Positions 32,459 through 41,992 of a DNA stretch of 64,000 bases are shown one piece after another. Positions within the stretch are counted from its first letter, which is position 1; the number at the start of each line of letters is the position of its first letter. Source of the stretch: Podospora comata (lineage: Eukaryota; Ascomycota; Sordariomycetes; Sordariales; Podosporaceae); NCBI GenBank assembly GCA_017354895.1, contig CP071494.1:1426001-1490000 (forward strand). Direction: 5' to 3'. The notes under the pieces were generated by a model that searched no databases, had not been told where the DNA came from, and saw only the letters and a program-made list of their open reading frames with translations. The translations under genes were made by a program, and so were the position numbers.

Positions 32459-35400
32459 ATGGCATCGCCAGCTAACAATCCCTTCGGGGTGCCCCCAGGC
32501 AATCCTTTTGGAGCACCAGGCCAGAACCCGTTCGGTGCGGCGTCGAGCAATCCGTTCGGGGGGTCTTCGTTTGGAGCAGCAGCAGCACCACCACCACAGT
32601 CTACCTCCTCGTTCGGTAGCCAACCAGCTCAGAATCAATTCGGCGGCGGTTTCGGGGCTGCCCCTTCGTCATTTGGCAGCCAGCCAGCCGCAGGATTTGG
32701 GGTTCCGACATCGTTTGGGTCGAGTGACGGGAACAACATGGCGCGACGGGTAAAGGGCAAGATGTCGGCCTTGAATGCGTCCAACGGTCCGCAGGATAAG
32801 GGAGGCAAGTCCAACCAGTTCGGGGCGCAGAGCAACAAAGATACTCGGCGTACCAATCTGTTTCAGGGACCGAAGGGTTCATCTCTCAAGCGTGAAGTCG
32901 CCAAGGTCGCTGCCCCGGTGGCCTCTGTCCCTAGCAGTCAGCGCAAGCGGAACGAACAACCAAATGGATCACAACCGCCAACACAGCACAGTCGTCGCGG
33001 CAAACAAGGCGCGACACAGGGGCCCAGCGAAGCGACGAGACAGCTGAGCCCCTTCGCCTACGACTATGCCAACAAGCTCTACGATCATCTCAAAAAGGAG
33101 GGCATCAAGGCTCCAACATGGCCGGCCCAAGTTGGCAACCCTGACAAGCGCGGTGCGGTCGAGACATTGAAAGAGTCTTACAAAAAGTATCGCACCCGCG
33201 CCTATGCGTCACTTCGAAAAGCCGATCTCATTGACGACCCGGACAAGCGAAGGAGGTTGGAGGACGCGCTTCCTTTCAAGGGCATCTGCGAGGACATGTG
33301 TCCGGAGTTCGAGCAGGTCTCTCGTATTGCCGAGTACGATGTCAAGACAGAAGAGAAGGACGAGCGTGGGTGGCCAGATACCGCCAAGATGGTCAAAAAG
33401 TTTGGGCGCTCGGCGGCTGGTCAGGATGCGCCGTTGCCCATGGACGTTCGCTCTGTGGCAGCTCTGAGGCGATCCACCGACTACCTTTTCAACGAACTGT
33501 TGCAGTCGGAGAACAACCTCGCCTCGATGCACAACTACCTCCGAGATCGCACCCGAGCAGTACGCAAGGACTTCACCTTCCATTCGAAGAAAACAAACGA
33601 AGAAATGAAGGAACTGGTGTACTGTTTCGAGACGATCACGAGATTCCACGCCACAGCTCTCCATCTCCTCTGCAGAAAGGGGCACAGTTACGAGTCTTTT
33701 GATTCGAGACAGGAGATTGAGCAGTTGGGCAGGACGCTTCTGTCGCTCATCGAGGCATACGACAAGTGCCGGAAAAAGGGAGTGGTTTGCGAAAACGAGC
33801 CCGAGTTCAGGGCCTATTATCTTCTCCTCAATGCGCACGACCCCTCGATAATGAAGAGGATTCTCACATGGGGAAAGGAGTACTGGTTCCAATCCGAGGA
33901 GGTGCAGACGGCCTTGGCGTTGATTCAGGTCATGGACGACATTCGGGAGACCAAGGGCCCCCTGAAGCCAAAACGGCCAGTGACGCTGTCCGACACTTCG
34001 TTTGCCAACTTCTTTGCGATTGTGGAGGACTCCAGGACGTCTTACACCATGGCTTGCATTGCCGAGGTTCACTTCACCTGGGTCCGCCAGAACATTCTCA
34101 AGAATTTCGTTCGAGGGTATTCCCGCCACAGAGATGCGCCTCGGACTATTACGGCCGCGAACTTGAACAAGCTGCTCAGGTTTGACACGGACGAGGAGGC
34201 GGTTGAGTTCATCGAGCTCCACGGGTTCGAGATGTCGACCTGGGTGCCGCCCAACAGGCCCCCTGTGACGGAACCGTACCTGCTTCTCAACAACAAGAAG
34301 AAGGTTGTTCCCTCACCGCGAGTACCGCAGGCTTTCTCGGGAAAGCTAGTGGAACGGAAGCGCACCACGCAGTCTCTGCCGTATGTCATTTACAATACAA
34401 TCTACGAAGGGTCGACAGGGGGGGATGTCGGTATGGAAGACGAGCTGTTTGTGACGCAGAATAACACTCTGGGCGCGTCTTCGGCTTTTGGTCAACCAGC
34501 CTCGCAGCCTGCGGCAGCGCCTTCGTCATTTGGTTTCGGTTCTTTGGCGAACGGAGTGCCAGCTCAACCGCAGGCACCGGCTTCGGCATTTGGCTCTTCG
34601 AACACACCATCCGGTGCTACTCCAGGCTTCGGAGCCCCGGCACCGTCAGCAAGTCCTTTTGGTCAACCGCCACCCCAGGCTAACAATCCCTTTGGGCAAC
34701 CTGCTGCACCAACACCAACGGCAACAGTACCAGCTCCAACCCCCTTTGCGGGTTTTGGTTCAAACCCTACACCCGCCCCGGCATCTACTCCTGCCCAACC
34801 GCCATCACAAAAAGAAGCAGGAAAGAGTCCATTCTCGTTTGGAACGCCACAGGCCGCTATATTCGGCTCTGGGGCTCCTCCCCCGAGCCTGGCGGAACCC
34901 TCAGCTCCGTCTTTCGGCTTCACGAAACAGCCAGAGCCAGCGGCGCCGGCTCCGACCCCATTCTCGTTTTTGAACAAGGATGCCTCTCCGGCTCAGCCAG
35001 CGAGTGTCCTCTCGAGCACAGAGAAGGCTCCGATATTTGGCAACAATGCCGCTCCCACCGCAAGCACACAGCCGACTCGGGCACCGGCTTCCGGTTTCTC
35101 TCTTGCTCAACCAACGCAACCAACCTCGTCGCTTACGTTCCCCGGTCTCGGGGCAAAGCCTGAGTCTCCAAAGAATGTCCAACCGGCGCCCGCTGCTCCA
35201 GCACAGCAGCCAGCTGTCCCTTCTGTCTCAATCACGCAGCCTACGCCCACATCTGGTGTGTTTCCTCCACAACAGCCAGTCCAGCCCGCTCCGGCTCAAT
35301 CCCAGTTCCCAGCCCCGACACCCCCGGCAGTACCACCACCGGTCCAGAATGCACCCCTCTTCACCATCACGCCGTCCGCACCACAAGCACCACCGCCCAC

Positions 35401-37099
35401 TCCAAAACGAGACCTGATGGCGGGCTTCACAAAATGGTACGTCACTGGTGACGGAGGGCTGATGGAGCAATTTGCCGAAAACACGGTCCAGAATCTCGTC
35501 TGGGATGTCTTTCAGCGATATCAACTCGAAGAAGCGGAGAGGGTGAGAAGGGAGGAGGATGAAGAGAGTTGGCGGGCGGCGAGGGAGTTTATGTGCTATC
35601 GGCTGGGGCACAAGTATTTCAAGCGGTGGAGGGAGACGGCGAGGAGGCTTTCGATGAGGAGGAGGTTGCGGGAGGGGAAGAGGCTGATGAGGGAGTGGAG
35701 GATGATGCAGAAGGAGAGGGAGAGGGAGAAGGAACAAGAGGAGAAAGAGAGGGTGAAGGAGAGGAAGAGGAAGGCGGAGGAGGATGTTAGGTTTCTGGGG
35801 AGGTTGGTGAAGGGTAGTGGGAGGGGCTGGGGGGGGAGTGTAGATGGGGTTTTTAGTCACGATGGGGGCGGGGGACAAGAGGAGGAGTTGACAAGGAGGA
35901 GTGGGATGTTTGGGGGCGTGGTGGGGAACGAAGGGGAGCTGGTGAAGAGGGCTGTGATGGGTGGGTTTGGGGTGACTACGGGAACGGGGACGGGGTATGA
36001 GGGGTATGAGGGGTATGAGGAGTCGGAGTTGGAGCTTGTCCCTGCGCCGAAGGAGATGACGGCTGGGTCGCCGGACAGTGATGCTACCGCGCAGAGAGAA
36101 GGGTGGAAGACGAGGTCTCTGAGGGAGAGGTTTGTCAGCGACCATGGGAGGAGAAGCGTCTCGGCTCACAGCTCGATCAACGGACGAGCATCACTCAGAA
36201 GCACAAACTTTTCGGGGGTGAACAACAACAACAACAAGAAACGGCGATCGGCGGAGCTGGACGGGCTGCTGCGTGAGCCTGATGCTAAAAGGCAGTCGTT
36301 TGCCATGAGCACGACCAGCTGTGGGAGCAACACTTCTGCTTCTCGGCCCGGTATCAGGTCGAGGCACTGGGAGATGAGGCTGAGGGGGTTTGTGCAGGGC
36401 GCTGATGGGGGGTGGGTGGCGGAGAGTTTGGCGAATTCTTCTGGGAATGATGGTCAACCACAACGACCGCCGCCGTTGACGGAGTTGGAGATCCGGCTTG
36501 CCAGGATCAGGAGGGATCACTCCATCGGTCGGGGGGGGAGTAGGTCTAGGGCTGCGTCGCAGAGCGGTGGGATGGGGATGTCACCGCCTCCTCCGCCGCC
36601 GCCGCTTTGGGGTGAGGGGGTTGGGAAAAGGAAACGGGATGGGGAGGGGGAGGAGGACAGGGGGAGGAAGGGAGGGGAGTTTTCGCCTAGTGAGAGGGAG
36701 AGGGGCAGGGGTAGGTCGGGAGCGGGGACAACGACGACGAAGGATATGGTGGAGGATACGCAAAGGATGTTGAGGGAGTTGAGGGAGACGATGGAGTTGT
36801 TGGAGAGGGATAGGTTGGTTTTACCTGGTGGGAGGGGAAACAACGGAGGGGTGGGTTGCTTGAAGTTTTTTTTTTTTGGGGGGAGGAGGAGAGAGAATGA
36901 AATTGTTTTGTTTTCTGTTTTGTTTGGGGGGGATGGGGGATGGGGGATGGGGGATGAGGAGTTGATGTGGAGGATGATGATACTTGAGGTACTTACCCAT
37001 GGAAATTGCTGGTTTATTAGGGTTGTTTTTTGTTTTGTTTTTTTTTACATGGAAGAAATATCAAATATTATATGGGAGAAAAAAATCAAAATTTTGTGA
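32459..37099 (+). CDS. sac3: mRNA export factor Sac3 (TREX-2 scaffold, SAC3/GANP domain)
   Basis: One uninterrupted frame of 1546 codons. Sac3 is the scaffold of TREX-2, which couples transcription to mRNA export at the nuclear pore and binds Thp1, Sem1, Cdc31 and Sus1. Residues about 5-85 are NPFG/FG repeats (NNPFGVPPGNPFGAPGQNPFG) as in nucleoporins. The SAC3/GANP domain covers about 270-600 (GICEDMCPEFEQVSRI ... CFETITRFHA ... YYLLLNAHD). A second Pro/Ala-rich FG region runs about 665-960. The segment around 1040-1060 (YRLGHKYFKRWRETARRL) fits the Cdc31/Sus1-binding helix and is followed by a charged helical region. The last 75 or so codons, after a T12 run at 36866-36877, translate to Gly/Phe/Trp-rich sequence resembling untranslated DNA. 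The true C-terminus may therefore lie near residue 1470, by an unseen intron or a miscounted homopolymer. Confidence 0.9.
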   Translation: MASPANNPFGVPPGNPFGAPGQNPFGAASSNPFGGSSFGAAAAPPPQSTSSFGSQPAQNQFGGGFGAAPSSFGSQPAAGFGVPTSFGSSDGNNMARRVKGKMSALNASNGPQDKGGKSNQFGAQSNKDTRRTNLFQGPKGSSLKREVAKVAAPVASVPSSQRKRNEQPNGSQPPTQHSRRGKQGATQGPSEATRQLSPFAYDYANKLYDHLKKEGIKAPTWPAQVGNPDKRGAVETLKESYKKYRTRAYASLRKADLIDDPDKRRRLEDALPFKGICEDMCPEFEQVSRIAEYDVKTEEKDERGWPDTAKMVKKFGRSAAGQDAPLPMDVRSVAALRRSTDYLFNELLQSENNLASMHNYLRDRTRAVRKDFTFHSKKTNEEMKELVYCFETITRFHATALHLLCRKGHSYESFDSRQEIEQLGRTLLSLIEAYDKCRKKGVVCENEPEFRAYYLLLNAHDPSIMKRILTWGKEYWFQSEEVQTALALIQVMDDIRETKGPLKPKRPVTLSDTSFANFFAIVEDSRTSYTMACIAEVHFTWVRQNILKNFVRGYSRHRDAPRTITAANLNKLLRFDTDEEAVEFIELHGFEMSTWVPPNRPPVTEPYLLLNNKKKVVPSPRVPQAFSGKLVERKRTTQSLPYVIYNTIYEGSTGGDVGMEDELFVTQNNTLGASSAFGQPASQPAAAPSSFGFGSLANGVPAQPQAPASAFGSSNTPSGATPGFGAPAPSASPFGQPPPQANNPFGQPAAPTPTATVPAPTPFAGFGSNPTPAPASTPAQPPSQKEAGKSPFSFGTPQAAIFGSGAPPPSLAEPSAPSFGFTKQPEPAAPAPTPFSFLNKDASPAQPASVLSSTEKAPIFGNNAAPTASTQPTRAPASGFSLAQPTQPTSSLTFPGLGAKPESPKNVQPAPAAPAQQPAVPSVSITQPTPTSGVFPPQQPVQPAPAQSQFPAPTPPAVPPPVQNAPLFTITPSAPQAPPPTPKRDLMAGFTKWYVTGDGGLMEQFAENTVQNLVWDVFQRYQLEEAERVRREEDEESWRAAREFMCYRLGHKYFKRWRETARRLSMRRRLREGKRLMREWRMMQKEREREKEQEEKERVKERKRKAEEDVRFLGRLVKGSGRGWGGSVDGVFSHDGGGGQEEELTRRSGMFGGVVGNEGELVKRAVMGGFGVTTGTGTGYEGYEGYEESELELVPAPKEMTAGSPDSDATAQREGWKTRSLRERFVSDHGRRSVSAHSSINGRASLRSTNFSGVNNNNNKKRRSAELDGLLREPDAKRQSFAMSTTSCGSNTSASRPGIRSRHWEMRLRGFVQGADGGWVAESLANSSGNDGQPQRPPPLTELEIRLARIRRDHSIGRGGSRSRAASQSGGMGMSPPPPPPPLWGEGVGKRKRDGEGEEDRGRKGGEFSPSERERGRGRSGAGTTTTKDMVEDTQRMLRELRETMELLERDRLVLPGGRGNNGGVGCLKFFFFGGRRRENEIVLFSVLFGGDGGWGMGDEELMWRMMILEVLTHGNCWFIRVVFCFVFFYMEEISNIIWEKKIKIL

Positions 37100-37639
37100 A
37101 CACAATGAAGATAAAGGAGTGGGAGTTGAAAAGACACTGCGTGGCGTTGGGTGAGGTATAAATAGGGGAAGGAAAGGGGTTGAGCATTCTGGGGTGTGTC
37201 GGCGTTGGTGCTTTTTTGGTTCTTTTTGCAAAGGGGGCAAGCAAGCGTTTCTGGGGGTTTTGTTGGTGTCCTTTTGTGTATTTTTTTTTTTGGAAGCATT
37301 AGGTTTTACTCTGATGAGAGGATAGGCACCATTCCACGTGCATGCTTTAAATCAGCTTTGAAGGTTTTTTTGTTCACACTCTCTTATGTGCAATATCATG
37401 CATGCTTTCCCTGCTCATGAAATCACCGGTAACACATGATATGTGAGATCCGGTGGTGTGTTCCAACCCTGATGATGACGATGATGATGATGATAAGCTA
37501 GAGATATTTTGTGAGTCGGTATGCCACTCAGATAGGTACTATATACAGCCAGCCCCCTTCCCCGACCCCCGACATCTCAACTACGACATATCTCCGTGTC
37601 AAAACCATCAAAGATTCGGAGCTATTTTAGTTATTTGTT
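37100..37639. other. gap between convergent 3' ends, no gene seen
   Basis: This is 3' flank of sac3 and nta1. It contains a GATGATGACGATGATGATG run at about 37472-37494. No coding frame is supported. Confidence 0.55.
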
Positions 37640-39390
37640 TTACCTCAACCCTCCTTGTAACCCCACCAGCCCAGAAATACACCGGTGCGGCATCTGCAAA
37701 TCGGCCCAGCAGCTCGGACTCACCATAATCCTTATCATCTCCTCTCTTTTTGATGTTTTAGGCGAAACATCCTCATCGTCATCCTCCTCCTCCTCACCCT
37801 CCTCACCGTCGTCAACATCCCCCGCAAATCTAGCCCTATTGCCGCTGGGCCATTTCCAGCTCTGGAGTCTCTCCTCTTCCCAATACCCCAGCCTTGGCTT
37901 TTCCTGTCTCTTGGGGGAGACGGGGGACACGAGCCAGGCTTCGAAGAATTCGTCCGCGTCATCTAGGGAGGGGATGGATTGTGGGGAGAGGGGGGAGAAG
38001 CAAAAGGAGGAGAATGACACGGGAAAAGAGGTGAGGTCTGATGAGGTGGCGTTTTTGTCGCTGAAGGGGTTGGAGGTGTAAGGGGATATTGACCAGAGGG
38101 GTGAGGGGGTGGTTGGTGAGCGATAGAGGGTTTGGGGGGTTGTTAACATGTTCCTTTGGGGGGCCGAGCGGAAGGGGGGGATGGTGTGAGGGTCGGTGAG
38201 GAGGGTTAGTTTTGGCTTTTGGTGGAGTTGGGTTTGGTTTTGGTTGTGGGTGGATGAGGGGGTTTGTGATGGGCTGTTGTTGTTGTTGTTTTTGTTGTTG
38301 TTTTTGTTGCTGTTGCTCGAGTTACTCTGCGGTTGAGAGCGGCCGTTTGGTGATTTTTCATTGTTGTTAGGATGTTCTTGCTGTTTTTCCGACAATGCCT
38401 CCTCCTCCTCCTCCTCTTCTTCTTCTTCTTCCTCGTTCTCATCCCTCTTCTTCGTCACCAGCCTCCCCCGCGGCTCCCCATCCGTATCAACCACCAACAA
38501 CTCCTCCACTCCTCTCCCTAGCACCCCATACACGCTCACCTCCCCGCCCTTCACCCCCATAACAGCCGAGCTGCCCGCGTAAACCGCCTCGTCTTCCCAC
38601 CCGCACCGGTTGGCAAAAACAATGATTATCTCCTCCTCCTCACCGTGCCCGCCCTGGCCCCTGATCAGCGGCTCCAACCTCCCAACCCAATACGCTATCG
38701 TCTCCAGGTCGGGCTCATCTTCCCTTCCCGTAAGGAACCGCTCCCTCATCTCCAGCGTCAGCCAGGCCATGCTGATCATGACCAAATTCGCCTTTACCGT
38801 CGAGCAATGCCTTGCAAACTCGTAAAGATTCCAGGGGTTGGTGAAATTGTACGGGTTGATGTCCATGCAGATCCCCATCGCGGTCGTTTTCCCGGGAAAG
38901 ACTGTACTCTCTGGGGAGTCAGAGTAAAAGCCGGGGCCCTCTCTGGCCCAGGTTGCGTCGGTGTAGTAGAGGAAGGATTTGCGGTAGTTTGCCACTTGGT
39001 TGCCGGAAGGGTTGACCACCAGGAGGGAGTTGTAGTACTCCCCGTTGGTGTGGGATTGGAGTTCTGGGTAGCCGACTGCTACTGTGCAGCGGAAGGATTG
39101 GGCTTTTTGCTTGGCCCAGGAGGAGGTTGGTCCGGTGGATGGGGACTCGAGGTAGGGGGCTATCTGGGATCGGGAGCGGAAGTTGTAGCCTTTTCGTGCG
39201 TGTTAGTTGTCCGTGTGGGTGATGGTAGGGGAGAGGGATAAATACCGGAAAAGGACATCTCGGGGAGGACTAATAAGTCGAGTCCCTGATCGAGTTCTGA
39301 TGCCGAAGCAGCGAGGACTGCGTCGGCTTTGGACATGTTCTTTTCAACCTCGCCCACTTGGGGGGAGAACTGAAGACAGGCTATCCTCAT
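37640..39390 (-). CDS. nta1: protein N-terminal amidase (Nta1)
   Basis: Two exons (39390-39246 and 39189-37640; 56-nt intron, donor GTATTT), 564 aa. Nta1 deamidates N-terminal Asn and Gln, the first step of the hierarchical Arg/N-degron pathway. The carbon-nitrogen hydrolase fold is complete with its triad: Glu44 in LPEMSFSG, Lys119 in ANYRKSFLYYTD and Cys156 in MGICMDINPYNF. Asn116 and the NPWNLYEFA segment also fit. The spliced join SFSG|YNFRSRSQ is correct for the family. The domain ends near residue 310 (GVEELLVVDT). The remaining 250 residues are low complexity: a run of about 13 Glu, an Asn/Ser/Gln/Lys-rich block (SNKNNNKNNNNN) and an acidic stretch (EEEDDDEDV). This makes the protein longer than yeast Nta1 (457 aa). 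The true stop could be earlier if an unseen intron exists. Confidence 0.9.
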
Positions 39391-40937
39391 TTTGCTGCGT
39401 GTTTGTGATGTGATGCCGGTGCAGATTACATGGCGATTGATAATTAGGTGTTTGGTGTGTTTTGGTGTGTGGGCAGGTGATATATGTCGTGTGAGGCTCG
39501 GCAAGTGAGCGAGCGTAAATGGGTTGCAGGCCCGGCCTGGTTGTTTTGCTGGGAATGCTGTCGAAAGTGATGATTGATGATAGTTGTGGACTTCAGTCGT
39601 AGCTGAGATATGGCCCTCCTCGAGGTGATATAAACCTCAACCAAATGCTTCCCTGTGGCGTAGATGCCCTCTCAATTCGAGCAAAGATAGGGCTAACGTC
39701 CCTGTAGGGAATACGCACAGGTCCTGAGCGTGGCCCCCAACTGCCCATTCGCTGTGTGGTGTGTGTGTGTGTGTGTGTGTATGTGTGTGTGTGTGGCTGT
39801 GATATTTTTAGGCACCCCTTTAGCCACTGTCTGGTGTGACACCCAACTTCTTTTTCAGATTCATCAAACACACCACCTGGTCTTCCCACGTTTGCTCGGC
39901 TGTTGCGTTTCTTTCCCATGCATGCGTACAAGCGGCACGGACTCGGGGACTCCCTCTAGCATCTCACTTGATAAAATCAGCCTTCGCTAACGGAACGTCG
40001 GAGGTTCCCTTTCTCTCGGACCACTTGTCGGACCTGCCCAGAGGCCCCTTCGGTAGACGGCATTTCACATGCCACATCAGATCTTTGAAACAAACCCAAT
40101 CCTTTGTTTCAAGAGTAGTGAAACTCATCATCAGAGAGCTTCATGATCTGATCAAGGGGGGGTGACTACCACCGGTGTTTTGGAAAGGTAAGAAGCAAGT
40201 ATTACTTACGGGTGGGTATGTGAAGAAGAGGTAATTTTAGAGTCAACATATGCATATATCGTTGGGAAAGACAAAAATGTCGTCGATGCAAGTGAGACTG
40301 TAAAGTTGCCTGGAGGAGGGGAAGGGGGACCGGGAGGACGGCGAAGCTGATTGGCCAGCCCTATCGGCGCCGGATTGGGTCTAGACTTTGTGACGTGGGG
40401 CTGGTCTGTGCTTGTCTGTCTGCAAACACCACAAGCCATCATCATCGTGAATCTCGATGTCGGAAACTTGCCGCGATTCAAGTGGACGGCAGGAGGTGTG
40501 AAGTGTTTGGGTACCCGGGAGCCTTTTTGATAATTCAGGTGGCGAAGAACTCATCGTCGAGACTGTCTTGTTTGGATTGGGTACTGTTCGTCGTTCGTGT
40601 CCAACATTGGATCTGGTACCACATCTCGATGCTACCTACTTAGTCGTCGTTTTATTTTGAGTTGGTTTTGAGGCTATCACAAATCAAAGGGGTACCTTAA
40701 ACAATAGCATTGGAAACTCTTGCCCCCGGTGTTACGAGAGGGGGTCGGTGCTAGCATGACTTGCGTGTCGTGGTAGGCAGCCGTTTGAACCACCATGAAG
40801 CGAGTGAGTGAAGCCTCAGAATCTGTGGCTCATTTTTCCCCCCTGTGGTGAGTCTGGAATTAGTCGAGCAGTTTCATCATGAGCTTTGCTTTTGCTTGAA
40901 CTTGCGGAATCTGAGACGACAAGACGAGGGAGCAAAA
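39391..40937. other. 1.5-kb divergent gap, no gene seen
   Basis: It holds the promoters of nta1 (minus) and the four-helix membrane protein gene (plus), plus a (GT)n run at about 39754-39796. The frames on either strand are short and show no domain. Confidence 0.55.
39754..39796. repeat. (GT)n microsatellite
   Basis: About 20 GT units with two interruptions, GGTG at the start and a single TATG in the middle. It lies upstream of nta1. Confidence 0.9.
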
Positions 40938-41669
40938 ATGTCGTCCCAAACAGCGAGCTACATGGGAGTGGTGGTTGGGTCGGTGACCTGTGAGTCTCCC
41001 TTATCATATCTTGTTTCCATACGACCGACCCCCTCCCCCTTTTGAGCAGCTGCTAACTGCTAACCCTCCTCCATAGCAACCTTCTCAGCCCTCATCTCCC
41101 TCACCTCCCCAACCTGGATAGTCTACCAACTCTCCCACCCCAGAGTCTACGACCACATCGGCCTCCTCACCCGCTGCTCCCGTTCTGCCTGCGTCCCCTT
41201 CCCCTCTACCCGGTTCTGCTCCTCCCTCACCACCCCCGTATCCCATATCCCTCTCCACCCCCGTGGCAAGCCTCCCACTCCACCATTCTGCACCAAATGG
41301 CGCTCTGCCGGCTTCCTGGTCAACATATCCGTAGGCCTCAACCTTGTCTCCCTCGTCGTCGCAGCTCTCCTCCTCCTCGGCAACGCCCACGAGCCCCACT
41401 CCTACCACATGCCCAGAAAGCACGGCACGAGAATCATGGCTGTTTTGATGATGATTGCCGGGGCGATGGAGCTTGGAGCGGTGGCGATAGTTTCTGAGCT
41501 GAAGGAGTACGAAGAGATGTTCCAGGTTCCTGGGTATGAACACGGCCAGGCGTGGTGGGTTGGGTTGGGAGGGGGAGTGTTGAGTCTGATCATGGGGTTG
41601 GGGGTTGGGCTTGTGAGATTGATGGACCTGCCTGAGCGGACGGGAGAGGGTATTGATGGTGAGGTGTAA
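40938..41669 (+). CDS. four-helix membrane protein, claudin-like topology
   Basis: Two exons (40938-40989 and 41077-41669; 87-nt intron, donor GTGAGT, acceptor CCATAG), 214 aa. No named family is recognised. Helix 1 is built across the splice (MGVVVGSVTSTFSALISL). A loop of about 60 residues with four Cys follows (YDHIGLLTRCSRSACVPFP ... RFCSSL ... FCTKW). Then come helix 2 (SAGFLVNISVGLNLVSLVVA), helix 3 (RIMAVLMMIAGAMELGAVAI) and helix 4 (WWVGLGGGVLSLIMGLGVGL), with a short acidic cytosolic tail. A long Cys-bearing first loop with GL-x2-x-C, followed by three more helices, is the arrangement of claudin/Sur7-type proteins. That likeness is topological and therefore inference. A plasma-membrane location is plausible. 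It is convergent with the rhamnosidase gene. Confidence 0.75.
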
Positions 41670-41790
41670 ACTGAGATGGTGATGATGGAAAATGATGGTG
41701 GGTTTGATTGGGAAAAAGAAAAAAGTAAATAGCATCTGTTGATCAAAAAGCATCGGGCATCTTCAACATCAAGAAATGTGTCGTGAGCAA

Positions 41791-41847
<57 letters not shown>

Positions 41848-41992
41848 TGGGAGCAGGAGCAGGAGTGGGAGTGGGAGCAACCACCTTCTACCGAGAGGGG
41901 GGTTGGCCAGTGAGCATTTGCTTTTTCTTATTATTAATTTTTTGCAATTCCAGTAGTCTCATCACAACAATTATCTACCGACCTCCTCTCAC
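41670..41992. other. 323-bp gap between convergent 3' ends
   Basis: It contains the GAGCAG hexamer array at 41785-41881 and otherwise nothing recognisable. Confidence 0.6.
41785..41881. repeat. (GAGCAG)n hexanucleotide array
   Basis: About 16 units of GAGCAG, nearly perfect in the first two thirds, with GAGTGG variants near the end. It lies between two convergent stop codons, about 115 bases from each. Either strand is open through the array, but only in frames without other coding character. Confidence 0.9.

Noticed and set aside
35228-36169. Minus-strand Pro/Arg/Leu-rich frame opposite sac3
   Set aside because: Antisense shadow of the charged helical part of Sac3.
40760-40860. tRNA-like GTTTGAACCA on the minus strand
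   Set aside because: No D arm or acceptor stem nearby.
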